Positions 31,318 through 39,085 of a stretch of DNA of 45,140 bases are shown here, piece by piece. This DNA is from Bacteroidota bacterium (GTDB taxonomy: Bacteria > Bacteroidota > Bacteroidia > B-17B0 > Aurantibacillaceae), in NCBI GenBank assembly GCA_025360565.1, contig JANYBY010000061.1, forward strand, positions 1-45,140, written 5' to 3'. How positions within the stretch are numbered: position 1 is the first letter of the stretch; each line of letters begins with the position of its first letter. A program made the translations under genes and the position numbers. The notes under the pieces are model-generated. The model saw nothing but the letters and a program-made list of their open reading frames with translations, was not told the origin of the DNA and did not search any database.

Positions 31318-31848
31318 TTATTTTTTTACAGCAATTTTATCGTAAAAACATTTCGATATTTGTTTTATCTGGCTGCAATCTTGTTTTGAAAAATTTGTTT
31401 CGGCGTGGCCAAATACAATGGCCGTTATTCCGTCGTCTTTTAATGTTCCAATATAATTTCTAAATACTTCAATTAAATAATATCCGGTAAATTTATCTTT
31501 TTGATACTGTTTTGTCTCCAATGTCCAGCTCTGTTTTTTTCCTGATCTTATTTCCAATTTTTCGGTTTGATTAAAATACAGATTTTCGGTAACAGTTAAT
31601 TTTAAAAAAAAACGATTGGTTTCGGTTTTAAAGATCTGCACGGTGGATCTGTTTTTTAAAGCGGTTTGAACGTATTCCACATTCACAACTTTATTGTCTT
31701 TATGGGTTGTTAAAGAAGGAACAGAAAGCGTATCTTGAACAAAAGCGCAATCATTTTGAGAAAAAGCACCCAAACAAAAGGTAATAAATATGAACGTATA
31801 TAGTTGTTGCAAATTAATATCTAATTTAATTACCGGTTTTAGATCCAA
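31318..31848 (-). CDS. Small exported protein of unknown function in the ABC-transporter operon
   Basis: Up to 176 aa. The longest frame starts with TTG (31848); a TTG at 31812 gives MQQLYTFIFITFCLGAFSQ, a cleaner signal peptide, and may be the true start. There is no ATG before the signal sequence. The mature part (about 145 aa) is beta-rich with four cysteines and no motif I recognise. Its stop is 6 bases upstream of the ABC transporter ATG, so it probably shares its transcript and possibly its function at the envelope. Confidence 0.6.
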   Translation of the reverse strand: MDLKPVIKLDINLQQLYTFIFITFCLGAFSQNDCAFVQDTLSVPSLTTHKDNKVVNVEYVQTALKNRSTVQIFKTETNRFFLKLTVTENLYFNQTEKLEIRSGKKQSWTLETKQYQKDKFTGYYLIEVFRNYIGTLKDDGITAIVFGHAETNFSKQDCSQIKQISKCFYDKIAVKK

Positions 31849-31873
31849 ATCTAATTCAGCAATCTAATATACT

Positions 31874-31910
31874 AAAAAAGGACAAAGTGTAAGCTTTATC
31901 CTTCAATTTT
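31874..31910 (-). terminator. Terminator between the 142-aa and 176-aa exported protein genes
   Basis: Minus strand: AAGGATAAAG (31903-31894), 6-base loop, CTTTGTCCTT (31887-31878), then TTTTTT. A 10-bp stem with one mismatch, ending the lipoprotein/142-aa transcript. Confidence 0.75.
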
Positions 31911-31957
31911 TTTAATAAACCAATAAAACTGCTGTGAGTTTTTCGGGGGTGTCCCGG

Positions 31958-32386
31958 TTATTTTTGTTTAAATCCTATTAAAATAACAGCGCATCCTGAT
32001 CCCGGGTTTCTATTGCCGTCCAATTGCCCTTCAATAATGGTTTCAAGGGTTGATTTAACTTTAAAATCCCAATACGGGGCGTTTTTTTGAGTACGGTTTG
32101 TAAATAACAAGTTACGATCCTGATCATAAATATTAAAGATCAAATTCCCGTCCGATGTTCCGCTGCAAGCGGCAATACGATAAGTAGTTTCTCCAAAAAA
32201 AGTGGTTTTAAATTCAGCGGTCTCTTCAGAGTTCAATAAAAGCGCGCGGTATTGCTGCCCGTCTGAAATGAAAGAAGAAATAATATGTTTAGCGCAAATA
32301 TTTGCAATAGTATCGCACTGCGCATTGGATCTGGTAGAGCAAAGACCCGCAACAGCAACCGATAAAACAAAAATAAATTTTTTCAT
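31958..32386 (-). CDS. Small exported protein of unknown function
   Basis: 142 aa with signal peptide (1-22, ending TRSNAQ). The remainder is a compact beta-rich domain with cysteines at QCDTIANIC, AACSG and GSGCAV and motifs AEFKTTFFGETTYRI and NLIFNIYDQDRNLLF, suggesting a jelly-roll-like fold. I do not recognise a named family. It begins 8 bases after the stop of the lipoprotein gene, so it is co-transcribed with it, and it ends at a strong terminator. Confidence 0.75.
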   Translation of the reverse strand: MKKFIFVLSVAVAGLCSTRSNAQCDTIANICAKHIISSFISDGQQYRALLLNSEETAEFKTTFFGETTYRIAACSGTSDGNLIFNIYDQDRNLLFTNRTQKNAPYWDFKVKSTLETIIEGQLDGNRNPGSGCAVILIGFKQK

Positions 32387-32394
32387 ATTGAATA

Positions 32395-33300
32395 TTAGGA
32401 TTGAGTAGTGTTAACAATTTTATTTCTGATTTCTTTTATCTTTTCACTTATCTTAATGATCTGCTCATCGGTGATAGAAACCTCGGTAGTGCTGTTAATG
32501 GTGGTTACTTTTTTTATTGTATCTGTTGTTGGTGCAACAAAACTGTATTTAAAAGAAATGCCATCGTAAACCTTTGCCAGATCAGTAAATTGTGCTGTAA
32601 GATCAACTACATCTTTGTTAGTATTATTACCTAAGATCTTTATTAAGCTGGTTAAGGCCAATTTTTGTTCAGCAATTCTAAACTTTACATCATTGGTTGG
32701 TTTTGTTTTGTAGGCTGTAACCGAAAAGTGCATACTCTCGATCCATCCGCCGGTTAAAACCAAACTGCTCACATCTGTTCTTTGATTGTTCTTTAAAAAG
32801 GCATCACTTTGGCGATAAGCGATCCCAACCAAAACCATCATACTATCTTTGTTGGTTACATTTTTTTGAATGCGCTCCATAGTTGTAGCATCAAAGGCCG
32901 CAGAGATACCCAACTTGTCTGCTAATTGTTTTACAGCCGCTAAATAACCCAACGCATCTTGTGTTTGGTTGTATAGCGAAACGTAACCAAGGTCGGCACC
33001 ATAAATACCAAGGTTTAATGAACGCCCATAATCGGTTGAAAATGTATTTACTTTATTTGAAGCATTTAGTGTGGCCTTATCATACGGAATGCCGCTTTTT
33101 TGAATAAGCAAGGCAGTTTGGATAGGTGAAGGCACGCTGAATAACTCGCCGCCAACGTTTAAAACAGAAGTTTTAACGGTGTCAGGAGTTTCAACTAAGT
33201 CTTCTTTAACTTCGTCCTTTTTAGGATCTCCGCACGATGCGAAAAAGCCGGCTGTAAGCAATGCGAAAGCCAACGGGGTAAAAAAATGTTTATTTGGCAT
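32395..33300 (-). CDS. Lipoprotein of unknown function
   Basis: 301 aa from the preferred ATG at 33300 (MPNKHFFTPLAF). The lipobox FFASC places the lipidated cysteine at residue 23, followed by GDPKKDE, so an outer-membrane or periplasmic lipoprotein is expected. An upstream ATG (33324) is less likely, because a -7-like TTAATTTG (33329-33322) overlaps it. The mature part is mostly helical (for example LGYLAAVKQLADKLGISAAF and KFRIAEQKLALTSLIKILG). No known domain recognised. First gene of a two-gene unit with the 142-aa exported protein. Confidence 0.78.
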   Translation of the reverse strand: MPNKHFFTPLAFALLTAGFFASCGDPKKDEVKEDLVETPDTVKTSVLNVGGELFSVPSPIQTALLIQKSGIPYDKATLNASNKVNTFSTDYGRSLNLGIYGADLGYVSLYNQTQDALGYLAAVKQLADKLGISAAFDATTMERIQKNVTNKDSMMVLVGIAYRQSDAFLKNNQRTDVSSLVLTGGWIESMHFSVTAYKTKPTNDVKFRIAEQKLALTSLIKILGNNTNKDVVDLTAQFTDLAKVYDGISFKYSFVAPTTDTIKKVTTINSTTEVSITDEQIIKISEKIKEIRNKIVNTTQS

Positions 33301-33473
33301 ATTTTTATTAATAATCATCGACAAATTAATGTTTTTAAGGGATTAATTTTGACGCAAGTAAACAAAAAATACTGAGATGCACAAATAAAAATATGAGCTA
33401 AATCGGGTATATTTTTGTTAAAATGCAAATTTGGCTCAATAAGGGCAAAATCTACTTTTTATAGATTAAAATG
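33301..33473. other. Intergenic region with a weak -7 box for the lipoprotein gene
   Basis: A/T-rich; the only signal is TTAATTTG on the minus strand (33329-33322), one mismatch from TAnnTTTG, about 22 bases before the chosen ATG. No terminator recognised after the 146-aa gene. Confidence 0.4.
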
Positions 33474-33914
33474 CTAGTTGGCGTCTCCTCCAAAATAGTT
33501 CATTTCAATAATGTCGGCATTAAAGGCTACATCATAAATTACCTCGTTTAAAATGGTTTCGGTGGTGAGCTCAACCGGCTGTACTGCTTGTACAATAAGA
33601 GTTTCGCAAGGCGAACCATCGGCCCTTTTATCTGTAGTTACCGTTACTTGCGCAAAAGTACCATAACCGCCTTCCTTTAAAAGTTTGTAATGGTTTAAGT
33701 TTGGGTTGTACTCGCCGCAGCGGCTATTCATGTAAACAACGTCTTTTCCAAAATGGCGGCCGGCAATGATCCAAACGTAAACAAACTGATACCTCCAGCT
33801 GTCATCCTTCATTTTAAGGGCTACATCCATTCTGAATACTCCCGGACTGATCTCGTCCACCTTATATTTCCAGCGTTCTGAAATATTGGTTAGTGCCTTT
33901 TTTAAATCAAACAT
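33474..33914 (-). CDS. Cytoplasmic protein, possibly YbjN/type III chaperone-like fold
   Basis: 146 aa, no signal peptide or membrane segment. The order of elements is an N-terminal helix (MFDLKKALTNISERW), beta strands (VFRMDVALKM, YQFVYVWII, VVYMNSRCG), the loop EYNPNLNHYKLLKEGGYGTFAQ, further strands (LIVQAVQPVE) and a C-terminal helix ending YFGGDAN. This order recalls the type III secretion chaperone-like fold of YbjN proteins; the resemblance is tentative. The gene has its own perfect promoter at 33940-33970. Confidence 0.6.
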   Translation of the reverse strand: MFDLKKALTNISERWKYKVDEISPGVFRMDVALKMKDDSWRYQFVYVWIIAGRHFGKDVVYMNSRCGEYNPNLNHYKLLKEGGYGTFAQVTVTTDKRADGSPCETLIVQAVQPVELTTETILNEVIYDVAFNADIIEMNYFGGDAN

Positions 33915-33939
33915 ATTTATAGTTTTTAAAAGATTTTTT

Positions 33940-33970
33940 CAAAAATAAAATAAATAAACTGTGAACCAAA
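33940..33970 (-). promoter_or_regulatory. Promoter with perfect -33 and -7 elements before the 146-aa gene
   Basis: Minus strand: TTTG (33970-33967), 19-base spacer, TATTTTTG (33947-33940), predicted leader of about 21 nt to the ATG at 33914. Confidence 0.75.
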
Positions 33971-34038
33971 AAAATGTTTTAAATATTAATTATAACATAA
34001 TAATCAGGTATTAAATAACCTTAACTTCGCCAATTATT

Positions 34039-35238
34039 ATGAAGCGTTCCGAAATTTTTTTATTGCTCACTCTCGCATTTGTTCAGTTTACCTGCATTGT
34101 TGATTTTATGGTGCTTATGCCTCTAAAACCAATGCTTACAAGGCTTTGGGGTATTGATCCCCTGCAATTTGGCATAGCCGTTTTTGCCTATGGTTTTGGC
34201 GCCTTCATTTCATCACTTTTCTGTGTAAATAAGGTAGATCGTTTTGATCGGAAAAAAGTACTGACGGTTATTTACATTGGATTTACCCTTGGCACATTTT
34301 TTTGCGGATTTGCAAATAGTTTTGCTTTACTGGTAACAGCGCGCTTTATTACCGGACTTTTTGGAGGCGTGGCGGGCTCTATCATTCAATCCATTGTGGG
34401 CGATGCAATACCCGCCCAACGCAGGGGGCAGGCCATGGGTATTTTAATGAGCGGTTTTGCTTTGGCTAGTATTGTGGGAGTACCCGGCGGTTTATATTTA
34501 GCCGCAAAGTTTGCATGGTATACACCTTTTTTAGTTTTAGGAGGATTGTGTTTTTTGGTTTTTATCGGCATTTTATTTGTTGTCCCGTCGTTTACCGAAC
34601 ATTTAAAAACCTATAAGCCTCAAACTTTTGTTGGTGTAATGAAAAGCGTTTTTTCTGAAACAAACAGAAGGTGGGCTTTGTTATTGGGCATGGTAATAAT
34701 GCCTTCGCACTTTTTTATTATTCCTTTTTTAACAGATTATTTTACCCAGAATTTAAAATTCGATTATGCATCCACAGTGCCGCTTATTTATATTGTTGGC
34801 GGAAGTATTACTGCGTTCACCTCACCGCTTATTGGTAAACTGAGCGATAAGATAGGACGCTTTAAAGTTTTGTTTGTGTTATCAATTCTTTCTGTAATTC
34901 CTTTAATTGGAATAACTAATTTACAAACCGACAGCAAATTAATTTTATTGTGTTTTACTGCGTCCTTCTTTGTTTTTAGCGGAACCAGAATGATCATTGT
35001 AATGGCGCACACCACATCCACCGCCGAGCCATCCATACGCGGGGCTTTTTTAATTATTAATTCATCCTTCACGCAATTTTCAACTTCCATCGCTTCGCTC
35101 ATTGGCGGTTTTATTGTTGTGCAGAGTGCCGATAAAACATTGCACAATTATCCTTACCTGGGTTATCTCGGGGTTTTGTTTGGAATAATTACACTGCTAG
35201 TTTTTACGAAGGTGAAGGTAACGGAGGTTAAGCGATAA
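34039..35238 (+). CDS. MFS transporter (DHA1/AraJ-like)
   Basis: 399 aa with twelve predicted membrane helices. The loop between helices 2 and 3 has the MFS signature-A-like DRFDRKKV (about 68-75) and its counterpart in the second half is GKLSDKIGRFKVL (about 268-280). Helix 4 has the ARFITGLFGG segment and helix 5 a Gly/Ala-rich AMGILMSGFALASIVGVPGG motif, as in drug:H+ antiporters and sugar efflux proteins. Substrate unknown. A -7-like TAACTTCG (34022-34029) lies just before the ATG, so the mRNA leader is short. Divergent from the 146-aa gene. Confidence 0.85.
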   Translation: MKRSEIFLLLTLAFVQFTCIVDFMVLMPLKPMLTRLWGIDPLQFGIAVFAYGFGAFISSLFCVNKVDRFDRKKVLTVIYIGFTLGTFFCGFANSFALLVTARFITGLFGGVAGSIIQSIVGDAIPAQRRGQAMGILMSGFALASIVGVPGGLYLAAKFAWYTPFLVLGGLCFLVFIGILFVVPSFTEHLKTYKPQTFVGVMKSVFSETNRRWALLLGMVIMPSHFFIIPFLTDYFTQNLKFDYASTVPLIYIVGGSITAFTSPLIGKLSDKIGRFKVLFVLSILSVIPLIGITNLQTDSKLILLCFTASFFVFSGTRMIIVMAHTTSTAEPSIRGAFLIINSSFTQFSTSIASLIGGFIVVQSADKTLHNYPYLGYLGVLFGIITLLVFTKVKVTEVKR

Positions 35239-35339
35239 TTTTTTATCAGACCCTGCATTTAATATGCAAAATTAGCCTGTTTGTATATTTTTTATCGGCT
35301 GCAACTATTTACACTATATATTTACTTAAAATAAATACA

Positions 35340-36467
35340 ATGAAATTTAAACTCATTATCGCTTTAATTGTTTTTTCTTTTTCAAAAGCAAAATCTCAAA
35401 CTCCACCCTGGCAATCGGCATTAATGACCTGCACAAGCACCAATGGCGTTAACTTTAGTGTTGCTTCGGTGTTTCAGGATTCATCAGGTGTACCAACAGT
35501 AATAAGAATAGGTACAACAAATAGCGATACGCTTATTTCGGCCTTCCAATGGTTTCCGGCACCAACCGGAAATTCGCATTGGGATAAAGTGGCCGTAAAG
35601 TTTTCATACAACGGAGGAACAACATGGACAGCACCAACAACTTGTACTTTTATAAATTTACCCGTTGGCAATCAAAGGCCTTTCGATCCCTCATTGGTAA
35701 AATTACCGAACGGACAAATAAAGATGTATTTTTCAGATGGTGTAAACGCCCCGCCTACAGGGGGAATTGATACATATTCAGGATTATCGGATGATGGAAA
35801 AACATATACGTTTGAACCAACTGCAAGATTTGATGACCCAACTAAACATGCAATAGATCCATCGGTTGCGATTTTTGGAGGAACATATTATTACAATTCC
35901 TGGACCGGTACAAATAGCGATGGAGCCTTTAGGGCAACATCTTCTAACGGAACAAGTTTTACAACACAAGCCGTTTCTCCATACGACGGTACGCATTTGT
36001 GGCTGGGAAATTATTTGGTTGAAGGAAGCAATTTAAAATTTTATGGATGTGGTATGGGCATGTGGGTAAATTCATCAAGCGATGGCATCACATGGAGCAC
36101 CTATACAAACATACCAATAATGGGGGCAGACCCGGCGGTGGTAAAAAATAAAGCGGGTAATTATAGAATGATCTATACCGGCCCACCAAACGCCACAGGT
36201 ATTAATGCGAATATAAAAGATGATCAAGGCATAACTATTTTTCCAAGTGTTTTTGATGATCATATTTTTATTTTGAACACGGGAAAAGGAGGTGATCGCC
36301 AATTGGAGATCTATGATGTTGCCGGAAAATTTGTACACGGGGCTACACTAAAAAAAGAATTCGAAATAAATAAGATCGACCTGTCTTTTTTAAGTTCAGG
36401 TGTTTATTATTGCAAAATTTTCAACGAGGCAAGTTCAGTTACTAGGAAGATTGTGAAGAATGACTAG
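35340..36467 (+). CDS. Secreted glycosidase-like beta-propeller protein with T9SS sorting domain
   Basis: 375 aa. Signal peptide (1-20, ending KAKSQ), then a repeated beta-rich domain (about 25-285) with DPSLVKLPNGQIKMYFSDG, IDPSVAIFGGTYYYNSW and DPAVVKNKAGNYRMIYTG. Asp-Pro followed by strands ending in aromatic residues is typical of five-bladed GH43/GH32-like propellers. A truncated T9SS domain follows (IFPSVFDDHIFI ... LSSGVYYCKIF ... RKIVKND). I infer a surface glycan-binding or hydrolysing protein but cannot assign catalytic residues. The gene stands alone and is convergent with the TonB receptor gene. Confidence 0.75.
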   Translation: MKFKLIIALIVFSFSKAKSQTPPWQSALMTCTSTNGVNFSVASVFQDSSGVPTVIRIGTTNSDTLISAFQWFPAPTGNSHWDKVAVKFSYNGGTTWTAPTTCTFINLPVGNQRPFDPSLVKLPNGQIKMYFSDGVNAPPTGGIDTYSGLSDDGKTYTFEPTARFDDPTKHAIDPSVAIFGGTYYYNSWTGTNSDGAFRATSSNGTSFTTQAVSPYDGTHLWLGNYLVEGSNLKFYGCGMGMWVNSSSDGITWSTYTNIPIMGADPAVVKNKAGNYRMIYTGPPNATGINANIKDDQGITIFPSVFDDHIFILNTGKGGDRQLEIYDVAGKFVHGATLKKEFEINKIDLSFLSSGVYYCKIFNEASSVTRKIVKND

Positions 36468-36485
36468 AGTCAAACGAAACGCTTA

Positions 36486-38984
36486 TTAAAACTTAACCTG
36501 CAGTCTTAAATTAATTTGCCGGTTGGTTAAATAATTGGGTATGGCGTAACGGTTGCCGGTTACATCGGTTATCCAGGTAAAGGATACTGTGTTTTGTACC
36601 TGCAGTAAATTAAACACTTCTAAAAAGATCCACATTTCTTTTAAATTATTAAATACATTTTTTCGGCGCACTTCTTTATTCGCTTTAATCACGTTATAAG
36701 CAAAACCCGCGTCAACCCTACGATACGGCGGCATGCGCAAAATCTGCTGCCAGCGTAAATGTGTTGGCGGACCAAAAGGTAAACCGCTGCCAAACTGAAT
36801 GTTTAAATTAAATTTTAAAGCGGGTACTTTTGGTAAATAATCCTGAAAAAATAATCCGAATGTAATTAACTGGTCGGTTGGCCTTGGTATATAACCGGGA
36901 TCAACGCGCATACTATCGGTTTTTACCTGATCAAAAGTATATCCTTTCACTATTTGTTCGCCCCCCTTATTATAATAATCGTAATGAATATTATTTGCAG
37001 AATATTCGTATGTTCTTAAAACACCAATGGTGGCCCAGCTTTCAACGCCTTTTACAAACTCTCCGTTTATCCTTAGATCCATTCCGGTTGCAAATCCTTT
37101 GGTATTATTATTTGCAAAATAACGAATGCGAACATTGTCAACTTCGTACGGCACAATACTGCTCAACTGTTTGTAATAACCCGACATAATAAATTTAAAA
37201 GGGCGGTTCCACATTTTAAAAATATAATCGCTTGTGAATATTACGTGAAGCGATTTTTGCGCTTGCACATTTGTATTTATTTGCCCGTCAATATTTCGAA
37301 TCTCCCTGTAAAAAGGAGGCTGATAATAAAAACCGGTGTTCAATTTAAATAACCAATTGCGTTTCCAATTAGGTTTATAAGCAAGTGTAATTCTTGGCGA
37401 AATAACAAGCTGATTATTCACTGTCCAGTAATTGCCGCGCACACCGGCGGTAATTATTAAGTGAGAAGAATCGCGAAGCATTCTTGTAAAATTATATTGC
37501 GCATAAGCCTGCGAGCGCGTGCTTGGCAGGGTAATATTTGTTTTGTAAACGTCGGTTAAATTAATGGAGGCTGGGCTGTAAGGCACCAAGTAGCCGGCAG
37601 AATCAATGGAGCGCCACTCTCCTAATTTGTCCACAATTTGCTCAAACTGGTGACGCGCGCCCCACAACAACTGATTGTTATCGTTAAACGTTTTTGTACC
37701 CTTGTGTTCAAAATTAAAAACAGTTGCCGTTAAATAATTGCGTCCATTATTAATAAATGTTCCTACTCCGCGGTTGAATGCTTTTTGCCCGAAGTTTGAT
37801 TTGCTAAGATCAGCTTCTAACTGATCAATATAGTATTGCCCTTGCACCGTGTAAAGTTCCTGCTCATTGGCGCGATAAGCCGAAGTAATGAATTTTAATT
37901 TTGTTTTTCGGTTCGGACTATAAGTTGTGGAAATCCCTCCCATAAAAGTAGTGTATTGCATCAGCTCTTGTCCGTCAAAATAAACGGTAAAGCGTAAAGC
38001 GTTATTAACGGTACCAAAATTTGTTTCGCGGTTGCTTGGAATTACGAGATACCGGTTATTGGCGATGTTGCCTAAAAACTCAATTTTTAATTTCGGATTT
38101 ACATCAAAGGTTAAAAACGATTGCACATCAAAAGCGCTGGGGCGGTACTCGCCTTTGGTATCAAGGCTTTTGAGCAAGTATGCATTGGTGCGGTAACGGC
38201 TGCCAACACTCCATGCAACCAGTCTGTTTTTGCTGATGCCTTCTAATTGTAAGTTTCCGCCTAACAAACTGGCCGATGCATTGCCCGCAAATTTTAGTGG
38301 CTTACGATAAGTAATATCTAAAACCGAACTTAATTTATCGCCGTATTTAGCTTCAAAACCCCCTGCCTGAAAATTAATACTCTGCACCATATTGGGGTTT
38401 GCAAAACTAAAACCTTCCTGTTGCCCGCTGCGCACTAAGAACGGACGATACACTTCAATATCGTTTACGTAAACCAGGTTCTCATCAAAATTTCCGCCAC
38501 GCACGCTGTAACCGCTGCTGAGTTCGTTATTGCTGCTTACGCCAATTTGTGTTTTTATCAGATCCTCAATATTTCCGGTGCCCGATGGCAATTGATTAAA
38601 AACTTTTGGATCAAGCCGTCCGCCATCTACCCGCGTTTTCAGATCGGTAACTTCCACTTCAACCAGTAAATTCTTAAATTTTAATTTCGGCGAAAAGCTA
38701 TAAGCCTGATTTGCTTTTGCAATAAGTGTATAGGAAAGCACTTCGTAGCTGATACTTAAAAAAACAACGGTAATAGGTTTTCCGGCATCTACCACAAGGG
38801 TAAAAACTCCTTTTTCGTTTGAAAAGGTGTTTTGGTTAGCGTTCTCTTTAACCCCAATGGTTACGCCCTCCAAAGGCTCATCGTCTGCACCCCTTACAAC
38901 ACCGCTGATCGTAGCCGTTTGTGATCGAAGCAAAAAACCTGTAAAAAGGAGTGTAAATAAAATATGTAGTTTAACGCGGTTCAG
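36486..38984 (-). CDS. TonB-dependent outer-membrane receptor with carboxypeptidase-regulatory-like domain
   Basis: 832 aa if translated from CTG at 38984 (815 aa from TTG at 38933). Codons upstream of the TTG encode NRVKLHILFTLLFTGFLLRS, an obvious signal peptide, so the true start must precede it; between it and the in-frame stop upstream there is no ATG or GTG. Domains: carboxypeptidase-regulatory-like (ATISGVVRGADDEPLEGVTI, to about 100), plug (about 120-225; SSGYSVRGGNFDENLVYVND), then a long beta-barrel ending YLTNRQINLRLQVKF with the terminal Phe. Such receptors import siderophores, vitamins or glycans through TonB; no SusD partner is adjacent, so the ligand is unknown. Confidence 0.88.
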   Translation of the reverse strand: MNRVKLHILFTLLFTGFLLRSQTATISGVVRGADDEPLEGVTIGVKENANQNTFSNEKGVFTLVVDAGKPITVVFLSISYEVLSYTLIAKANQAYSFSPKLKFKNLLVEVEVTDLKTRVDGGRLDPKVFNQLPSGTGNIEDLIKTQIGVSSNNELSSGYSVRGGNFDENLVYVNDIEVYRPFLVRSGQQEGFSFANPNMVQSINFQAGGFEAKYGDKLSSVLDITYRKPLKFAGNASASLLGGNLQLEGISKNRLVAWSVGSRYRTNAYLLKSLDTKGEYRPSAFDVQSFLTFDVNPKLKIEFLGNIANNRYLVIPSNRETNFGTVNNALRFTVYFDGQELMQYTTFMGGISTTYSPNRKTKLKFITSAYRANEQELYTVQGQYYIDQLEADLSKSNFGQKAFNRGVGTFINNGRNYLTATVFNFEHKGTKTFNDNNQLLWGARHQFEQIVDKLGEWRSIDSAGYLVPYSPASINLTDVYKTNITLPSTRSQAYAQYNFTRMLRDSSHLIITAGVRGNYWTVNNQLVISPRITLAYKPNWKRNWLFKLNTGFYYQPPFYREIRNIDGQINTNVQAQKSLHVIFTSDYIFKMWNRPFKFIMSGYYKQLSSIVPYEVDNVRIRYFANNNTKGFATGMDLRINGEFVKGVESWATIGVLRTYEYSANNIHYDYYNKGGEQIVKGYTFDQVKTDSMRVDPGYIPRPTDQLITFGLFFQDYLPKVPALKFNLNIQFGSGLPFGPPTHLRWQQILRMPPYRRVDAGFAYNVIKANKEVRRKNVFNNLKEMWIFLEVFNLLQVQNTVSFTWITDVTGNRYAIPNYLTNRQINLRLQVKF
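38982..38984 (-). promoter_or_regulatory. Candidate non-AUG (CTG) start codon of the TonB receptor
   Basis: CTG is the first plausible codon before the signal peptide after the in-frame TAA. A -7-like TTATTTTG (38999-38992) just upstream would make the mRNA nearly leaderless. ATT (38963) or a sequence error are the alternatives. Confidence 0.35.
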
Positions 38985-39034
38985 AAGCTTACAAAATAAC
39001 GGAAATTACCGCTAATTATTACCTTTTAAGTCGA

Positions 39035-39042
39035 TAAATTTG
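39035..39042 (+). promoter_or_regulatory. -7 promoter box of the WG-repeat gene
   Basis: TAAATTTG fits TAnnTTTG exactly, 43 bases before the preferred ATG at 39086. The -33 element is not clear. Confidence 0.5.
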
Positions 39043-39085
39043 AATAAGTAATTGTATTTTGTCCTTGTTTAAATTACATGCCCCG

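Noticed and set aside
39059..39085. TTG start nine codons upstream of the WG-repeat signal peptide
   Set aside because: The ATG at 39086 begins directly at a typical signal peptide with a suitable leader from the -7 box.
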